Source: JAVBWO01 sp036677375
Lineage (GTDB): Bacteria > Bacillota > Dehalobacteriia > UBA4068 > UBA4997
Assembly: GCA_036677375.1 (NCBI GenBank)
Contig: JAVBWO010000019.1
Span: 3,232-67,231 of the forward strand
Direction: 5' to 3'
Length of the DNA stretch: 64,000 nt
Each line of letters begins with the position of its first letter. Positions within the stretch are counted from its first letter, which is position 1. Positions 26,160-35,476 of the stretch are shown in pieces. The position numbers and the translations under genes were made by a program. Under the pieces are notes generated by a model. That model was not told the origin of the DNA. It saw only the letters and a program-made list of their open reading frames with translations, and did not search any database.

Positions 26160-27524
26160 ATGACAATGCAGCCTATGGCAGGAAAAATACAACAGGTGGC
26201 GCCGGGCAGTCCGGCGGATCTCTGCGGCATCCTGCCGGGGGATGAACTGGTTTCCCTAAACGGTAAGGCGTTGACCGATGTCATTGATTATCAGTATTAC
26301 AGTACAGAGCGGCGGTTACAAGTGACCTGGCGGAGCCATGGCAGCCTGGACAAGGAAAAAACGGCTACGGTTTTAAAAAGCCCCTATGAGGACTTGGGCT
26401 TGATTTTCAGCGAGAATCTTTTTGACGGTTTGCGGGAATGCTCCAATCACTGCGTATTTTGCTTTGTCCATCAACTGCCCCAGGGTTGCCGTTCCAGCTT
26501 GTATTTAAAAGACGATGATTACCGGATGTCTTTCATGTTGGGCAATTATATCACCGGCACTAATTTAGCTCCGGGAGACTTGGAACGGATCAAGAGCCTA
26601 CGGTTGAGTCCTCTTTATATTTCCGTTCACGCCACAGACGACGCTTTGCGGCGCAAACTATTGGGCAATGCCCATGCCGCACCCGTTTTGCCTTTATTGC
26701 GGGAACTAACGGAAGCAGACATTGATATCCATGCCCAGTTGGTGCTGTGTCCCGGTCTCAACGACGGGTTGGCGCTGGAGCGCAGTCTCACGGATCTTTT
26801 GGACCTATGGCCCGGAATCGCATCTGTAGCGCTGGTACCGGTGGGATTGACCCGGTATCAAAATAAGAATTTGCATCCTTATGGTAAAGAGGATGCCTCG
26901 CAGGTCCTGCGCATTTGTGAACGCTACCAAAAGTTTGCCCAAGAAAAAGGCGGCGGCAATCTCTTTTTTGCCGCGGATGAGTTTTTCCTTTTGGCAGGAG
27001 AGCCCATCCCACCCGATGAATATTATGAAGATTACGCACAGCTGGAAAACGGTGTAGGCTTGGTGCGGCTCTTATGGGAGGAATGGCGCGAGGAAAGGAA
27101 GCGGCTGCCGCAAAAATGGGCAAAACCTCTTAAATTTGCCATTGTCACCGGAGTCGGCGGCCAGGAGGCGCTGGCGCCTATTGTGACGGAGCTCAATGCC
27201 TCAGAAGGTTTGGAAGTGGAATTATTGCCTGTGGTCAACCGTTTTTTTGGGGAAACGGTGACGGTGACGGGGCTTACCACCGGCAGTTGCATGATGTACG
27301 GTTTACGGGATTGGCGGGAGAAACAGGCTGGCAAACCTTTTTTACTTTTGTCCGATATTATGTTAAGATATGGCGAAGATGTTTTTTTGGATGACAGTAC
27401 CCCCGCGGAGCTGGCTCGGGTGTTGGACGCGGATATCACCTTCAGCGGCAATTCCGCCGCCGGCCTGGCGGAAGGCATCCTGACCCTGGCTAAGAAGGCC
27501 GGTTGCCTGACAACGTTGCTTTGA
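26160..27524 (+). CDS. DUF512 protein with PDZ and radical-SAM-like domains
   Basis: A 454-aa protein with an N-terminal PDZ-like domain (VAPGSPADLCGILPGDELVS near residue 11), a radical-SAM cysteine cluster NHCVFCFVHQLPQGC near residue 100, and the C-terminal DUF512 domain (VTGVGGQEALAPIV, TVTGLTTGSCMMYGL, LLLSDIMLRYGEDVFLDD). Members are conserved in Firmicutes and cyanobacteria; no reaction is established. The CxxC pair (CVFC) with an upstream Cys forms the presumed iron-sulfur site. ATG 26160 is chosen for the PDZ start; GTG 26148 is an alternative. Its position directly before der recurs in Firmicutes. Confidence 0.9.
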   Translation: MTMQPMAGKIQQVAPGSPADLCGILPGDELVSLNGKALTDVIDYQYYSTERRLQVTWRSHGSLDKEKTATVLKSPYEDLGLIFSENLFDGLRECSNHCVFCFVHQLPQGCRSSLYLKDDDYRMSFMLGNYITGTNLAPGDLERIKSLRLSPLYISVHATDDALRRKLLGNAHAAPVLPLLRELTEADIDIHAQLVLCPGLNDGLALERSLTDLLDLWPGIASVALVPVGLTRYQNKNLHPYGKEDASQVLRICERYQKFAQEKGGGNLFFAADEFFLLAGEPIPPDEYYEDYAQLENGVGLVRLLWEEWREERKRLPQKWAKPLKFAIVTGVGGQEALAPIVTELNASEGLEVELLPVVNRFFGETVTVTGLTTGSCMMYGLRDWREKQAGKPFLLLSDIMLRYGEDVFLDDSTPAELARVLDADITFSGNSAAGLAEGILTLAKKAGCLTTLL

Positions 27525-27649
27525 GATATGAAAAACGTAAAAAATAAAAAACACATCGTTCAAGAATTTCGGAATATTGACGTAGATGTTTGAAATAAAT
27601 TTGCATTAGATAAGTCAGATTTGAATGAGAAATGAGAAAGGGAGAAAGT

Positions 27650-28978
27650 ATGAAACCGACTGTTGCCATTGTGGGGCGTCCCAATGTGGGCAAATCCACA
27701 CTATTCAATAGAATTATCGGCGCCAGGGACGCCATTGTGGAGGATATTCCCGGTATTACCCGCGACCGTCTGTACCGGGATGCCACCTGGTTGAATCATG
27801 AATTTGTCATTATTGATACCGGCGGTATCGATTTTACGGAGAAAAACGAATATATCGCCAGCCGGGTGCGCCGTCAGGCAGAGATTGCCATTGATGAAGC
27901 TAATGTTATTGTTTTTGTGGTGGACGGCCAGGGCGGTATCACCCAGGAAGACAACGAAGTGGCGGATATCCTGCGCCGTTCCAAAAAACCGGTGGTGTTG
28001 GCCGTGAATAAGATCGATAATTTCGCCAAAGCTGATGTGATGTATGAATTTTACGCTTTGGGCTTGGGGGAGCCGGTCCCGGTTTCCGCTGCCCACGGCA
28101 TGAATACCGGCGATCTCTTAGACGAGATCGTGGCTTATTTCCCGACGCATGAAGAAGACGACAGCGATCCGGATACCATTGCCATCGCGGTAATCGGCCG
28201 TCCCAATGTGGGAAAATCTTCCCTTGCCAATAAGATTTTAGGTGAGGAGCGCAGCATCGTCAGTGATATGGCAGGTACCACCAGGGATGCCATTGATACC
28301 ACCTTTCTTCGGGACGGCAAGCGGTATACGCTGATCGATACCGCCGGGATGCGCCGCCGGGGCAAGATCGCCGAGACCACGGAGCGCTACAGTGTGGCCC
28401 GGGCCTTGCGGGCCATCGACCGCAGCGATGTGGTATTGATGGTGCTGGACGCGGAGTCAGGCATTACGGAGCAGGACACCAAAGTCGCAGGCTATGCCCA
28501 TGAGGCGGGCAAAGGCATCCTCTTGGTCATCAACAAATGGGATGTGTTGAAAAAAGACGACAGCACCATGAAGAAATTTGAAAGAAAGATCGAGGAAGAT
28601 CTTTCCTATATGTCATATGCTTTAAGTATATTTGTTTCGGCGAAAACAGGGCAGCGGGTAGAGAAAATCCTGCCATTGGTGGATTTTATCGCGGAGCAGG
28701 CCAGCCGCCGCCTGGTGGCCAGCCGATTAACCGAGGTCATTGAAGAGGCGCTTATGCTGAATCCGCCTCCTACCGATAAAGGACGGAAACTGCGGGTCTA
28801 CTATACTACCCAGGTGGGAGTGAAGCCGCCGAAGTTTGTTTTTTTCGTTAACGATCCCGAATTGATGCATTTTTCTTATTTGCGTTATTTGGAAAACAAA
28901 ATCCGGGAAGCTTTTGGCTTTGCCGGGACGCCCATTTGGCTGAAGGTGCGGGGCAAAAAGGAAAAAGATTTGGATTAA
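27650..28978 (+). CDS. der: Ribosome biogenesis GTPase Der (EngA)
   Basis: An essential GTPase of 442 aa with two tandem G domains, acting in 50S subunit assembly. First G domain: VGRPNVGKSTLFNRI at residue 7, DTGG, NKID. Second: IGRPNVGKSSLANKIL near 180, DTAGMRRRGKI, NKWD. The C-terminal KH-like domain holds PPTDKGRKLRVYYTTQVGVK. ATG 27650 follows AGAAAGGGAGAAAGT. The tail KEKDLD plus stop is followed by an imperfect second copy of the same 17-18 bp (28964-28995), a local tandem duplication. Confidence 0.97.
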   Translation: MKPTVAIVGRPNVGKSTLFNRIIGARDAIVEDIPGITRDRLYRDATWLNHEFVIIDTGGIDFTEKNEYIASRVRRQAEIAIDEANVIVFVVDGQGGITQEDNEVADILRRSKKPVVLAVNKIDNFAKADVMYEFYALGLGEPVPVSAAHGMNTGDLLDEIVAYFPTHEEDDSDPDTIAIAVIGRPNVGKSSLANKILGEERSIVSDMAGTTRDAIDTTFLRDGKRYTLIDTAGMRRRGKIAETTERYSVARALRAIDRSDVVLMVLDAESGITEQDTKVAGYAHEAGKGILLVINKWDVLKKDDSTMKKFERKIEEDLSYMSYALSIFVSAKTGQRVEKILPLVDFIAEQASRRLVASRLTEVIEEALMLNPPPTDKGRKLRVYYTTQVGVKPPKFVFFVNDPELMHFSYLRYLENKIREAFGFAGTPIWLKVRGKKEKDLD

Positions 28979-29238
28979 GAAAAAGATTTGGATTCACTGG
29001 TTAAGACCGGTTGCCGGTATCATATGTTAGAATCTGGATCTGCATGATTGTGGAAGCACGGGTACTCGATTCCTGAGGATACGGCGGCAAGATCTGTAAC
29101 CATAGGCAAAATTCGTCGGTTCTTGCAAGGGACGGAGTAGACGATTGGTGTATTCGCGGATGGCATAAAAGCATTTCCGCGGCAGGAAGTTCAACGTATG
29201 TATGTGGTTTTGTGGACGATCCAACAGGAGGTGCGGTA
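28979..29238. other. Spacer between der and plsY
   Basis: About 260 bp starting with the duplicated der 3' end. No terminator, RNA or gene recognised; der and plsY may be cotranscribed. Confidence 0.4.
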
Positions 29239-29871
29239 ATGTTTTGGACATTTGTGTTTATTGTGATATTATCTTATCTTTTGGGCTCTATTCCGGCAGC
29301 CTATCTGGCCTGCAAATTAAAGCTTGGCAAAGATATCCGCACCATGGGCAGCGGCAATATGGGAACGACCAACGCTTTCCGGGTATTGGGCCCCGGGCTG
29401 GGGATCGCCGTTTTCGCTGTGGATGTCATGAAAGCCTGGATCGCGGTTTATATCGGTAAAACCATAGGCGGCGTTCCCGGCGGCATGTTATCGACGATTT
29501 TTGTGGTAACCGGTCATATGTGGCCCGTTTGGCTGGATTTTCGGGGCGGCAAAGGCATGGCTTGCGGTTGTGGTATTCTTTTAGCTTTACTGCCATACCA
29601 TGCCTTGGTTCTTCTACCGCTTTTTGCAGTAGTTTTGCTTTTGACCGGATATGTCTCCCTGGCCTCGCTTTCTACCGCTGTGGTGGCACCGTTTCTGGCG
29701 ATTTTTTTCCATATTCCCTGGCAGTATGAGCTCGTACTTATTGTCATTGTCATCGGTATCATTTATAAGCACCGAACCAATTGGCATAGGATTCGCGAAG
29801 GAGTGGAATACCAGTTTCGTTTTGCTGTTTTTAAAAATAAACCATTAAGCAAAAGAAAGCCGGGAAGATAA
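29239..29871 (+). CDS. plsY: Glycerol-3-phosphate acyltransferase PlsY
   Basis: An integral membrane enzyme of 210 aa that transfers acyl groups from acyl-phosphate to glycerol-3-phosphate, the first step of phospholipid synthesis. Motifs: SYLLGSIPAAYLACKLKLGK and IRTMGSGNMGTTNAFRVLG (conserved loop near residue 35), GHMWPVWLDFRGGKGMACG near 100, and IYKHRTNWHRIREG at the C-terminus. It has five or so hydrophobic helices. ATG 29239 follows CAGGAGGTGCGGTA. Its stop overlaps the gpsA start, indicating translational coupling of two steps in glycerophospholipid synthesis. Confidence 0.96.
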   Translation: MFWTFVFIVILSYLLGSIPAAYLACKLKLGKDIRTMGSGNMGTTNAFRVLGPGLGIAVFAVDVMKAWIAVYIGKTIGGVPGGMLSTIFVVTGHMWPVWLDFRGGKGMACGCGILLALLPYHALVLLPLFAVVLLLTGYVSLASLSTAVVAPFLAIFFHIPWQYELVLIVIVIGIIYKHRTNWHRIREGVEYQFRFAVFKNKPLSKRKPGR

Positions 29872-30923
29872 TGATGTTGAAAAAAGTTGCGGTTCTAGGC
29901 GCCGGCAGCTGGGGCATGGCTTTGGCCAAGGTGCTCTGCGACAATGGTAAAAATGTTTGTATCTGGTCCAATATGGCGCCGCAAGTAGAGGCTTTGCAAA
30001 AAACAAGGCAAAACCCGGGTTATCTGCCCGGTTTTCTCCTGCCGGAAAAAATAGAAGTCACCGGCGACCTTTCCAAAGCGGTAACAGGCGCGGATGCGGT
30101 CATTGTAGTGGTTCCTTCCGCCGCGGTACGTGCGGTGGCCCAACAATTAAAGAGCCTTTTGAAGCCGGAGACGGTGGTAGTAAATGCGGCCAAGGGTTTT
30201 GAAAAGGGAACCTTACTGCGCTTGAGTCAGGTGCTGTGCCAGGAACTGCCGGGACAACCTGTAGCGGTGCTTTCCGGACCAAGCCATGCCGAAGAAGTCT
30301 CCAAGGCGATGCCCACCACCATTGTGGCCGCGGCGGAGAATCATGATTTGGCTTTGGTGGTGCAGGATCTGTTCATCAACCCCTATTTCCGTGTCTATAC
30401 CAACAGTGATCTGTTGGGAGTGGAAATCTCCGGCGCTATGAAAAATATCATTGCACTAGGCGCAGGTATGGCTGACGGCTTGGGTTACGGCGATAATGCC
30501 GAGGCTGCTTTGATGACCAGAGGTCTGGCGGAAATCGCCAGATTGGGCATGACCATGGGGGCGGGGCTGCTTACCTTTGCCGGTTTGGCCGGTATGGGCG
30601 ATCTCATCGTGACCTGCGGCAGCCGTCACAGCAGAAACCGCCGCGCTGGCGTTTTGATTGGCAAAGGAGTCAGCTTAGACCAGGCCGTGAAAGAAGTGGG
30701 CATGGTAGTGGAAGGGGTAGACGCTACGGAAAGCGGTTACCGACTGGCACAGAAGTATGGTGTGGAGATGCCTATTACCGAAACGATTTATAAAGTGCTC
30801 TTTGAAGGTTATCCGGTAGAGGAGGCTATGCTGAATCTGATGACCCGGGAAAAACGGCGGGAGGATCTGGAAGGCGGTCTGGATCATTATATTTCCGATG
30901 ATATGAGATATTTAAGGTCTTAA
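29871..30923 (+). CDS. gpsA: NAD(P)+-dependent glycerol-3-phosphate dehydrogenase
   Basis: Reduces dihydroxyacetone phosphate to glycerol-3-phosphate, the PlsY substrate. 350 aa with N-terminal dinucleotide fold VAVLGAGSWGMALAKVL, GPSHAEEVSKAMPTT near residue 137, catalytic SGAMKNIIALGAGMADGLGY near 188, and AGMGDLIVTCGSRHSRNR near 243. It begins with ATGATG (29871 or 29874), one base inside the plsY stop. It forms a plsY-gpsA unit, often followed by spoIVA in Firmicutes as seen here. Confidence 0.97.
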   Translation: MMLKKVAVLGAGSWGMALAKVLCDNGKNVCIWSNMAPQVEALQKTRQNPGYLPGFLLPEKIEVTGDLSKAVTGADAVIVVVPSAAVRAVAQQLKSLLKPETVVVNAAKGFEKGTLLRLSQVLCQELPGQPVAVLSGPSHAEEVSKAMPTTIVAAAENHDLALVVQDLFINPYFRVYTNSDLLGVEISGAMKNIIALGAGMADGLGYGDNAEAALMTRGLAEIARLGMTMGAGLLTFAGLAGMGDLIVTCGSRHSRNRRAGVLIGKGVSLDQAVKEVGMVVEGVDATESGYRLAQKYGVEMPITETIYKVLFEGYPVEEAMLNLMTREKRREDLEGGLDHYISDDMRYLRS

Positions 30924-31025
30924 TGACGGCCATAACCGCATATGGATAAGAGACGAAAGAATTGTTCTTTTCCTTTCGGCAAGACAAATTACAAATATTT
31001 GGTATAAATAGAAGCGAACAAGCAT

Positions 31026-31071
31026 AAAAAGTATGGAGTAACATCTAAGAATGTTGATCCATACTTTTTTT
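31026..31071 (+). terminator. Terminator between gpsA and spoIVA
   Basis: AAGTATGGA / TCCATACTT stem, 20-nt interior, T7 tail. It separates spoIVA transcription from the lipid genes. Confidence 0.8.
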
Positions 31072-31155
31072 AATGTCAGTTGATTAACGCTGACTTAAGG
31101 GAAGGGGAGGCAATGCTGCTTCCTGGAAAATTAGCACAGAGGGAGGGAAACTTCG

Positions 31156-32637
31156 GTGGAAAAGTTTGATATTATGCAGGATATCGCCGAAAGAACAGGG
31201 GGGGATATCTATTTGGGCGTCGTTGGCCCTGTGCGTACCGGCAAATCGACCTTTATCAAAAGGTTCATGGAATTGCTCGTCCTTCCCAATATCGATCAAT
31301 TCCATGAACGGGAGCGCGCCCATGACGAGATGCCGCAATCCGGCGCCGGGCGCACCATAATGACCACCGAGCCGAAATTTATTCCGGCGGAAGCGGTGGA
31401 GATTCCCATTATCTCGGGTATGAACGCCCGGGTGCGCCTGGTGGATTGCGTGGGCTATGGGGTAGCGGGGGCTTTAGGATTTGACGAGGGGACAGGAGCA
31501 CCCAGGATGGTGCATACCCCTTGGTTTGACGAGGCGATTCCTTTTCAGGAAGCGGCGGAGATCGGCACCCGGAAGGTGATCACCGACCATTCCACCATCG
31601 GCATCGTTGTGACCACAGACGGCGATTTTACCGGCATTGACCGGGAAAATTTCCGTCCCGCCGAGGACCGGGTCATTGCGGAAATGAAGGAGCTTGGCAA
31701 ACCCTTTGTTATTATCTTTAACTGCCAGAATCCGGAAAGTCCGCGAATTCAAGGGGAAGTCAAACGTTTGAGCGATACCAATGAGGTAACAGTGCTGCCT
31801 ATGAATGTGGCCACCATGACGGAAGCGGACTTGCTCATGGTCTTGCAGGAAGTCCTGTACGAGTTCCCCGTGACCGAGGTCAACGTGAACCTGCCCCGCT
31901 GGATCGAGGAACTGGAAACGATCCATTGGCTTAGACAGCGTCTTGAGGAAAACGTAGCGGAGGCGGTGAAAGGCGTACACAGGATCAGAGATATCGATAA
32001 TATGGTCAACGCATTGCAGGATACCGATCTGGATATGGTGGTAGAGCTGAAGGAGATGAAGCTTGCCACAGGGGCCGCTTCTATTTGCATTACCATTGAC
32101 GATTGTCTGTACTACAAGGTGCTGACAGATTACGCCGGGATGCCCATAGAAGGGCAGCATAGCCTGATCCCCATTGTACGGGATTTTGCCACTGCCTACA
32201 AAGAGTGGCATAAGATGGCGGATGCCTGGATCATGGCGCGTGCTTCAGGCTATGGCGTCGTGCCGCCGTATGTGGATGATATGTATCTTGAAGATCCGGA
32301 GCTGATCAAGCAAGGAGGCCATTTCGGTGTACGCTTGAAAGCAAGCGCACCCAGTTATCATATTATTAAAACCAATATCGGAACGGAAATTACCCCCTTG
32401 ATTGGTACGGAGCGTCAATGCGAAGAATTGGTGCGCTACATTATGGAAGAGTTCGAGGATGATCCGCAAAAGATTTGGGACACCAATATCTTCGGCAAGT
32501 CCCTCAGTGAATTGGTTCAGGAAGGCATCCAGGGCAAGATCTATCAAATGCCGGAGAATGCCCAGGGCAAACTCCAGGAAACTCTGCAGCGTATTGTCAA
32601 CGAAGGAGGCGGCGGTTTAATCTGCATTATTTTATAG
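31156..32637 (+). CDS. spoIVA: Stage IV sporulation protein A
   Basis: The ATPase that polymerises on the forespore outer surface to form the basement layer of the spore coat. 493 aa, the usual length. The N-terminal TRAFAC-like NTPase domain has Walker A GPVRTGKSTFIKRFMELLV near residue 24, the switch-like GRTIMTTEPKFIPAEAVEI, and RLVDCVGYGV near 95. The C-terminal end GGGGLICIIL matches the conserved terminal hydrophobic hook needed for targeting. GTG 31156 follows AGAGGGAGGGAAAC. Good evidence that the host forms endospores. I did not find a convincing SigE promoter. Confidence 0.97.
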   Translation: MEKFDIMQDIAERTGGDIYLGVVGPVRTGKSTFIKRFMELLVLPNIDQFHERERAHDEMPQSGAGRTIMTTEPKFIPAEAVEIPIISGMNARVRLVDCVGYGVAGALGFDEGTGAPRMVHTPWFDEAIPFQEAAEIGTRKVITDHSTIGIVVTTDGDFTGIDRENFRPAEDRVIAEMKELGKPFVIIFNCQNPESPRIQGEVKRLSDTNEVTVLPMNVATMTEADLLMVLQEVLYEFPVTEVNVNLPRWIEELETIHWLRQRLEENVAEAVKGVHRIRDIDNMVNALQDTDLDMVVELKEMKLATGAASICITIDDCLYYKVLTDYAGMPIEGQHSLIPIVRDFATAYKEWHKMADAWIMARASGYGVVPPYVDDMYLEDPELIKQGGHFGVRLKASAPSYHIIKTNIGTEITPLIGTERQCEELVRYIMEEFEDDPQKIWDTNIFGKSLSELVQEGIQGKIYQMPENAQGKLQETLQRIVNEGGGGLICIIL

Positions 32638-32666
32638 ATTTTGGTACAAAGATATATAACATAATG

Positions 32667-32694
32667 AAAAAGGCGGCTTAGGCCGCTTTTTTTA
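32667..32694 (+). terminator. Terminator after spoIVA
   Basis: AAAAAGGCGGC-TTAG-GCCGCTTTTTTT hairpin. Confidence 0.88.
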
Positions 32695-32859
32695 TTGCGT
32701 CATGCTGGGATATTTGTTATACTGAGCAAAATGTATCGTATGTTGCAGGCGGGGTCTGGTTTCGGCAAATGATGCTATAACGAAATCCTGCCCTTTGACA
32801 AAGCCCAAATAATTGAGCAAACGATATGTGCAAATTGAGAAAAAGAAAGAGGTGCTATT

Positions 32860-34158
32860 ATGGCTAAAAAAATTGGTGTCGGGATCATTGGTTTGGGAAC
32901 CATTGGCGGCGGTACCGCCAAGGTGTTGGTAGGGAATGCGGATATTATTACCTCCCGAACTACAGCCATTGAATTGCGCCGTGTTTGTGATAAAGATACC
33001 GCTATGGCCCGGGAGAAGATCTCTGCTCTGGGATTGGATGCCGCTATTGTGACGGATAAAATCGACGATGTCATCCAAGATCCTTCCGTGGATATCGTTG
33101 TGGAACTGATGGGCGGTGTCGATCTGGCCTACGAGGTACATATGGCGGCCATCGCTCAAGGGAAAAGCGTGGTTACCGCCAATAAGGATCTCATCGCTAC
33201 TTATGGCAAAGAACTTTTTACCGCGGCGGAAAAGGCCGGCGTGGATCTTTTCTTTGAAGCTGCCGTGGCAGGCGGCATCCCTATTATTAAAGCATTGCGG
33301 GAAAGCTTGGCTGCCAACCGGGTGAAAAAAATCATGGGGATTGTTAATGGAACCACCAACTATATTTTAAGTAAGATGACCGCTGAAGGCGTGGACTTTC
33401 AGCCGGTGTTGAAACAGGCCCAGGTTCTGGGTTATGCCGAAGCCAATCCGGTAAGCGATGTGGGTGGCCATGACGCCGCCCGAAAAATGGCGATTTTAGC
33501 TACTTTATGCTTTGACAGCCAAGTCACGGAGGAAATGGTAGCGGTTCGGGGCATCGAGGAGATCACTCAGTTGGATATCGCCTATGCTAAGCAATTCGGC
33601 TATACCGTCAAGCTTTTGGGTGTTGCCAAGGACGCGGGTCAGGAAATCGAGGTATGGGTCTCTCCCGTCATGATTCCAACCAGCCATCCGCTAGCCGCGG
33701 TGAATGATTCCTTCAATGCCATCTTTGTAGAAGCAGATCCTCTCGGCACCGCCATGTTCTACGGCCGGGGCGCCGGGGAGATGCCAACCGCCAGCGCCGT
33801 TGTAGGTGATATCATCAGCGCGTCGGAAAATATCTTGTGTAATTGTCAGGGTAAGGTGGGATGTACGTATTTTGCCGGGAAAAAGGTGCAGGCCTTAGAG
33901 GCGAGCATCAGCAAATATTATATCCGTCTGATCGTGCCGGATCGCCCAAGAGTTTTGGCAATGATTGCCGATACCATTGGCGCCAGCAATGTAAGTATCA
34001 AATCCATGTTACAGACCAGGCGGTTAGGGGACGCACAGGCGGAGATTGTTCTGATTACTCACGAAGTCAGCGCAGGCGATATGAAAAAGGCCGTGGAGCG
34101 CCTTGAGCGGCTTGCAGAAGTAGACGAAGTAGCCAATGTCATTCGTGTGGACGATTAG
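32860..34158 (+). CDS. hom: Homoserine dehydrogenase
   Basis: Reduces aspartate semialdehyde to homoserine, the branch point to Thr and Met. 432 aa with N-terminal NAD(P) fold GIIGLGTIGGGTAKVL, TANKDLIATYGKELF near residue 105, GIVNGTTNYILSKM near 165, catalytic EANPVSDVGGHDAARKMAIL near 192, and a C-terminal ACT domain (LIVPDRPRVLAMIADTIGAS near 350) for threonine feedback. ATG 32860 follows AAAGAGGTGCT. It heads the hom-thrB-lysC cluster, interrupted by the 75-bp repeats before thrB. Confidence 0.97.
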   Translation: MAKKIGVGIIGLGTIGGGTAKVLVGNADIITSRTTAIELRRVCDKDTAMAREKISALGLDAAIVTDKIDDVIQDPSVDIVVELMGGVDLAYEVHMAAIAQGKSVVTANKDLIATYGKELFTAAEKAGVDLFFEAAVAGGIPIIKALRESLAANRVKKIMGIVNGTTNYILSKMTAEGVDFQPVLKQAQVLGYAEANPVSDVGGHDAARKMAILATLCFDSQVTEEMVAVRGIEEITQLDIAYAKQFGYTVKLLGVAKDAGQEIEVWVSPVMIPTSHPLAAVNDSFNAIFVEADPLGTAMFYGRGAGEMPTASAVVGDIISASENILCNCQGKVGCTYFAGKKVQALEASISKYYIRLIVPDRPRVLAMIADTIGASNVSIKSMLQTRRLGDAQAEIVLITHEVSAGDMKKAVERLERLAEVDEVANVIRVDD

Positions 34159-34446
34159 TTTTAATGTTCGCGCAATAGGCTGGATCATCAATGAAGCTGA
34201 TCTGCCGCGGCGCTAGATGGCACCCGCCGTCAGGTTTTAATTTTCGCGCAATGGGATAGCAATTAGCAAAGCTTATATGCCGCGGTAATAGAAGGGACTC
34301 GACATCAGTTTTTAGCGTTCGCGAAGCAGGACGGATCATCAATAAAGCTTATATCCGTGGCGACAGATGGAATCTGACGCCGGGCCTTGGCGTTCGCACA
34401 ACGGGCTAGGTCATCAATAAAGCTTATATGCCGCGGTGATAGTTGC
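34157..34446. repeat. Four degenerate ~75-bp direct repeats between hom and thrB
   Basis: The landmark TTCG(C) recurs at 34167, 34243, 34318 and 34393, a 75-76 bp period. Each unit carries a TTCGCGCAA-like block, a CATCAATAAAGCTTATATG block with AAGCTT, and a CCGCGG palindrome. The fourth unit is truncated and leads into the thrB leader. No reading frame runs through all four with a start and ribosome site. It is not CRISPR: there are no unique spacers. Confidence 0.85.
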
Positions 34447-34491
34447 ATTTATATGTGCATTCGAGATTGTGCTTGGTGCGGGAGGATTATA

Positions 34492-35406
34492 ATGAAAGTA
34501 AAAGTACAGGTTCCGGCTACTACGGCCAATCTGGGACCGGGATTTGATACCTTTGGCATTGCTTGGAAACTCTATAATATCCTTTGGGCCGAACTGCGTT
34601 CCGGAAATGCTTTGACGGTAGAAAATGAAAACCAGGATTCGCCGGAACTGGCCGATCCTAAACGGAATTGGGTGTCTGTGGCGGCGGCAAAGCTTTTTAC
34701 CGCTGCTGGCGCGGAGGACTTGGGCGCGCATTTTGTTTTGAACAATCAGATTCCGGTTTCCCGCGGTCTGGGTAGTTCTGCCGCCGCTATTGTTGGCGGT
34801 CTTTTGGCTGCCAATACACTTTTGGGTGATGTTTTTACCTTGGAGGAATTGACGGAAATGGCGGTAGACCTGGAAGGCCATCCCGATAATGTTTGTCCCG
34901 CTCTTTACGGCGGTTTTGTCGCTTCCTGCCGCAGGAGCGGTGAGACCACTACCATGCTGCATATCAAACCTCCCGCAATTTTAAAGGGCGTGGTGGCTGT
35001 TCCCGATTTTCAACTGGCTACTAAGGTGGCCCGCGGGGCAATGCCCAAAGAAGTCGCCATGGGCGATGCGGTTTTTAATGTCCAATGCGCTTCCCTGCTT
35101 TTGGGAGCGATGATCATGGGAGATACAGCCCTCATGAGTAAAGTGATGGAGGATAAACTGCATCAGCCTTACCGGTTCCCGCTGATTCCCGGCGCCTATG
35201 AGGTTTTGGAAGCCGCCAAAAAAGCCGGCGCTATTTCCACCGCGCTGTCCGGTGCAGGGCCTACTTTGATCGCTTTTACCGATCAAGAGGGCAGCGCTAT
35301 CGGCGAAGCCATGGAAAAAGCCTGGTTGGAACAGGGAATCAAAAGCCATGCGATGGTTTTGGAGCAGGATGCTGACGGTGCAAAAATTTTGGAAATATTA
35401 GTATAG
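34492..35406 (+). CDS. thrB: Homoserine kinase
   Basis: A GHMP kinase of 304 aa that phosphorylates homoserine. KVKVQVPATTANLGPGFDTF at the N-terminus, the ATP-binding NQIPVSRGLGSSAAAIVGGL near residue 85, HPDNVCPALYGGF near 128 and GAISTALSGAGPTLIAFTD near 246 are family motifs. ATG 34492 follows GGGAGGATTATA. An in-frame upward extension to 34387 runs into the repeat array and is not part of the protein. Thr synthase is not in the window. Confidence 0.97.
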   Translation: MKVKVQVPATTANLGPGFDTFGIAWKLYNILWAELRSGNALTVENENQDSPELADPKRNWVSVAAAKLFTAAGAEDLGAHFVLNNQIPVSRGLGSSAAAIVGGLLAANTLLGDVFTLEELTEMAVDLEGHPDNVCPALYGGFVASCRRSGETTTMLHIKPPAILKGVVAVPDFQLATKVARGAMPKEVAMGDAVFNVQCASLLLGAMIMGDTALMSKVMEDKLHQPYRFPLIPGAYEVLEAAKKAGAISTALSGAGPTLIAFTDQEGSAIGEAMEKAWLEQGIKSHAMVLEQDADGAKILEILV

Positions 35407-35476
35407 AATCTTGCGGCATTAGGCAAGATGAGGTAAAATACTCTTTATACTAGAGTAATTAATGGGAGGCAATCCA

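Noticed and set aside
34157..34446. CRISPR array
   Set aside because: The units are about 75 bp, degenerate and contiguous, with no unique spacers and no cas genes.
34387..34491. N-terminal extension of thrB
   Set aside because: It runs through the repeat array; the conserved homoserine kinase start is at 34492 behind GGGAGG.
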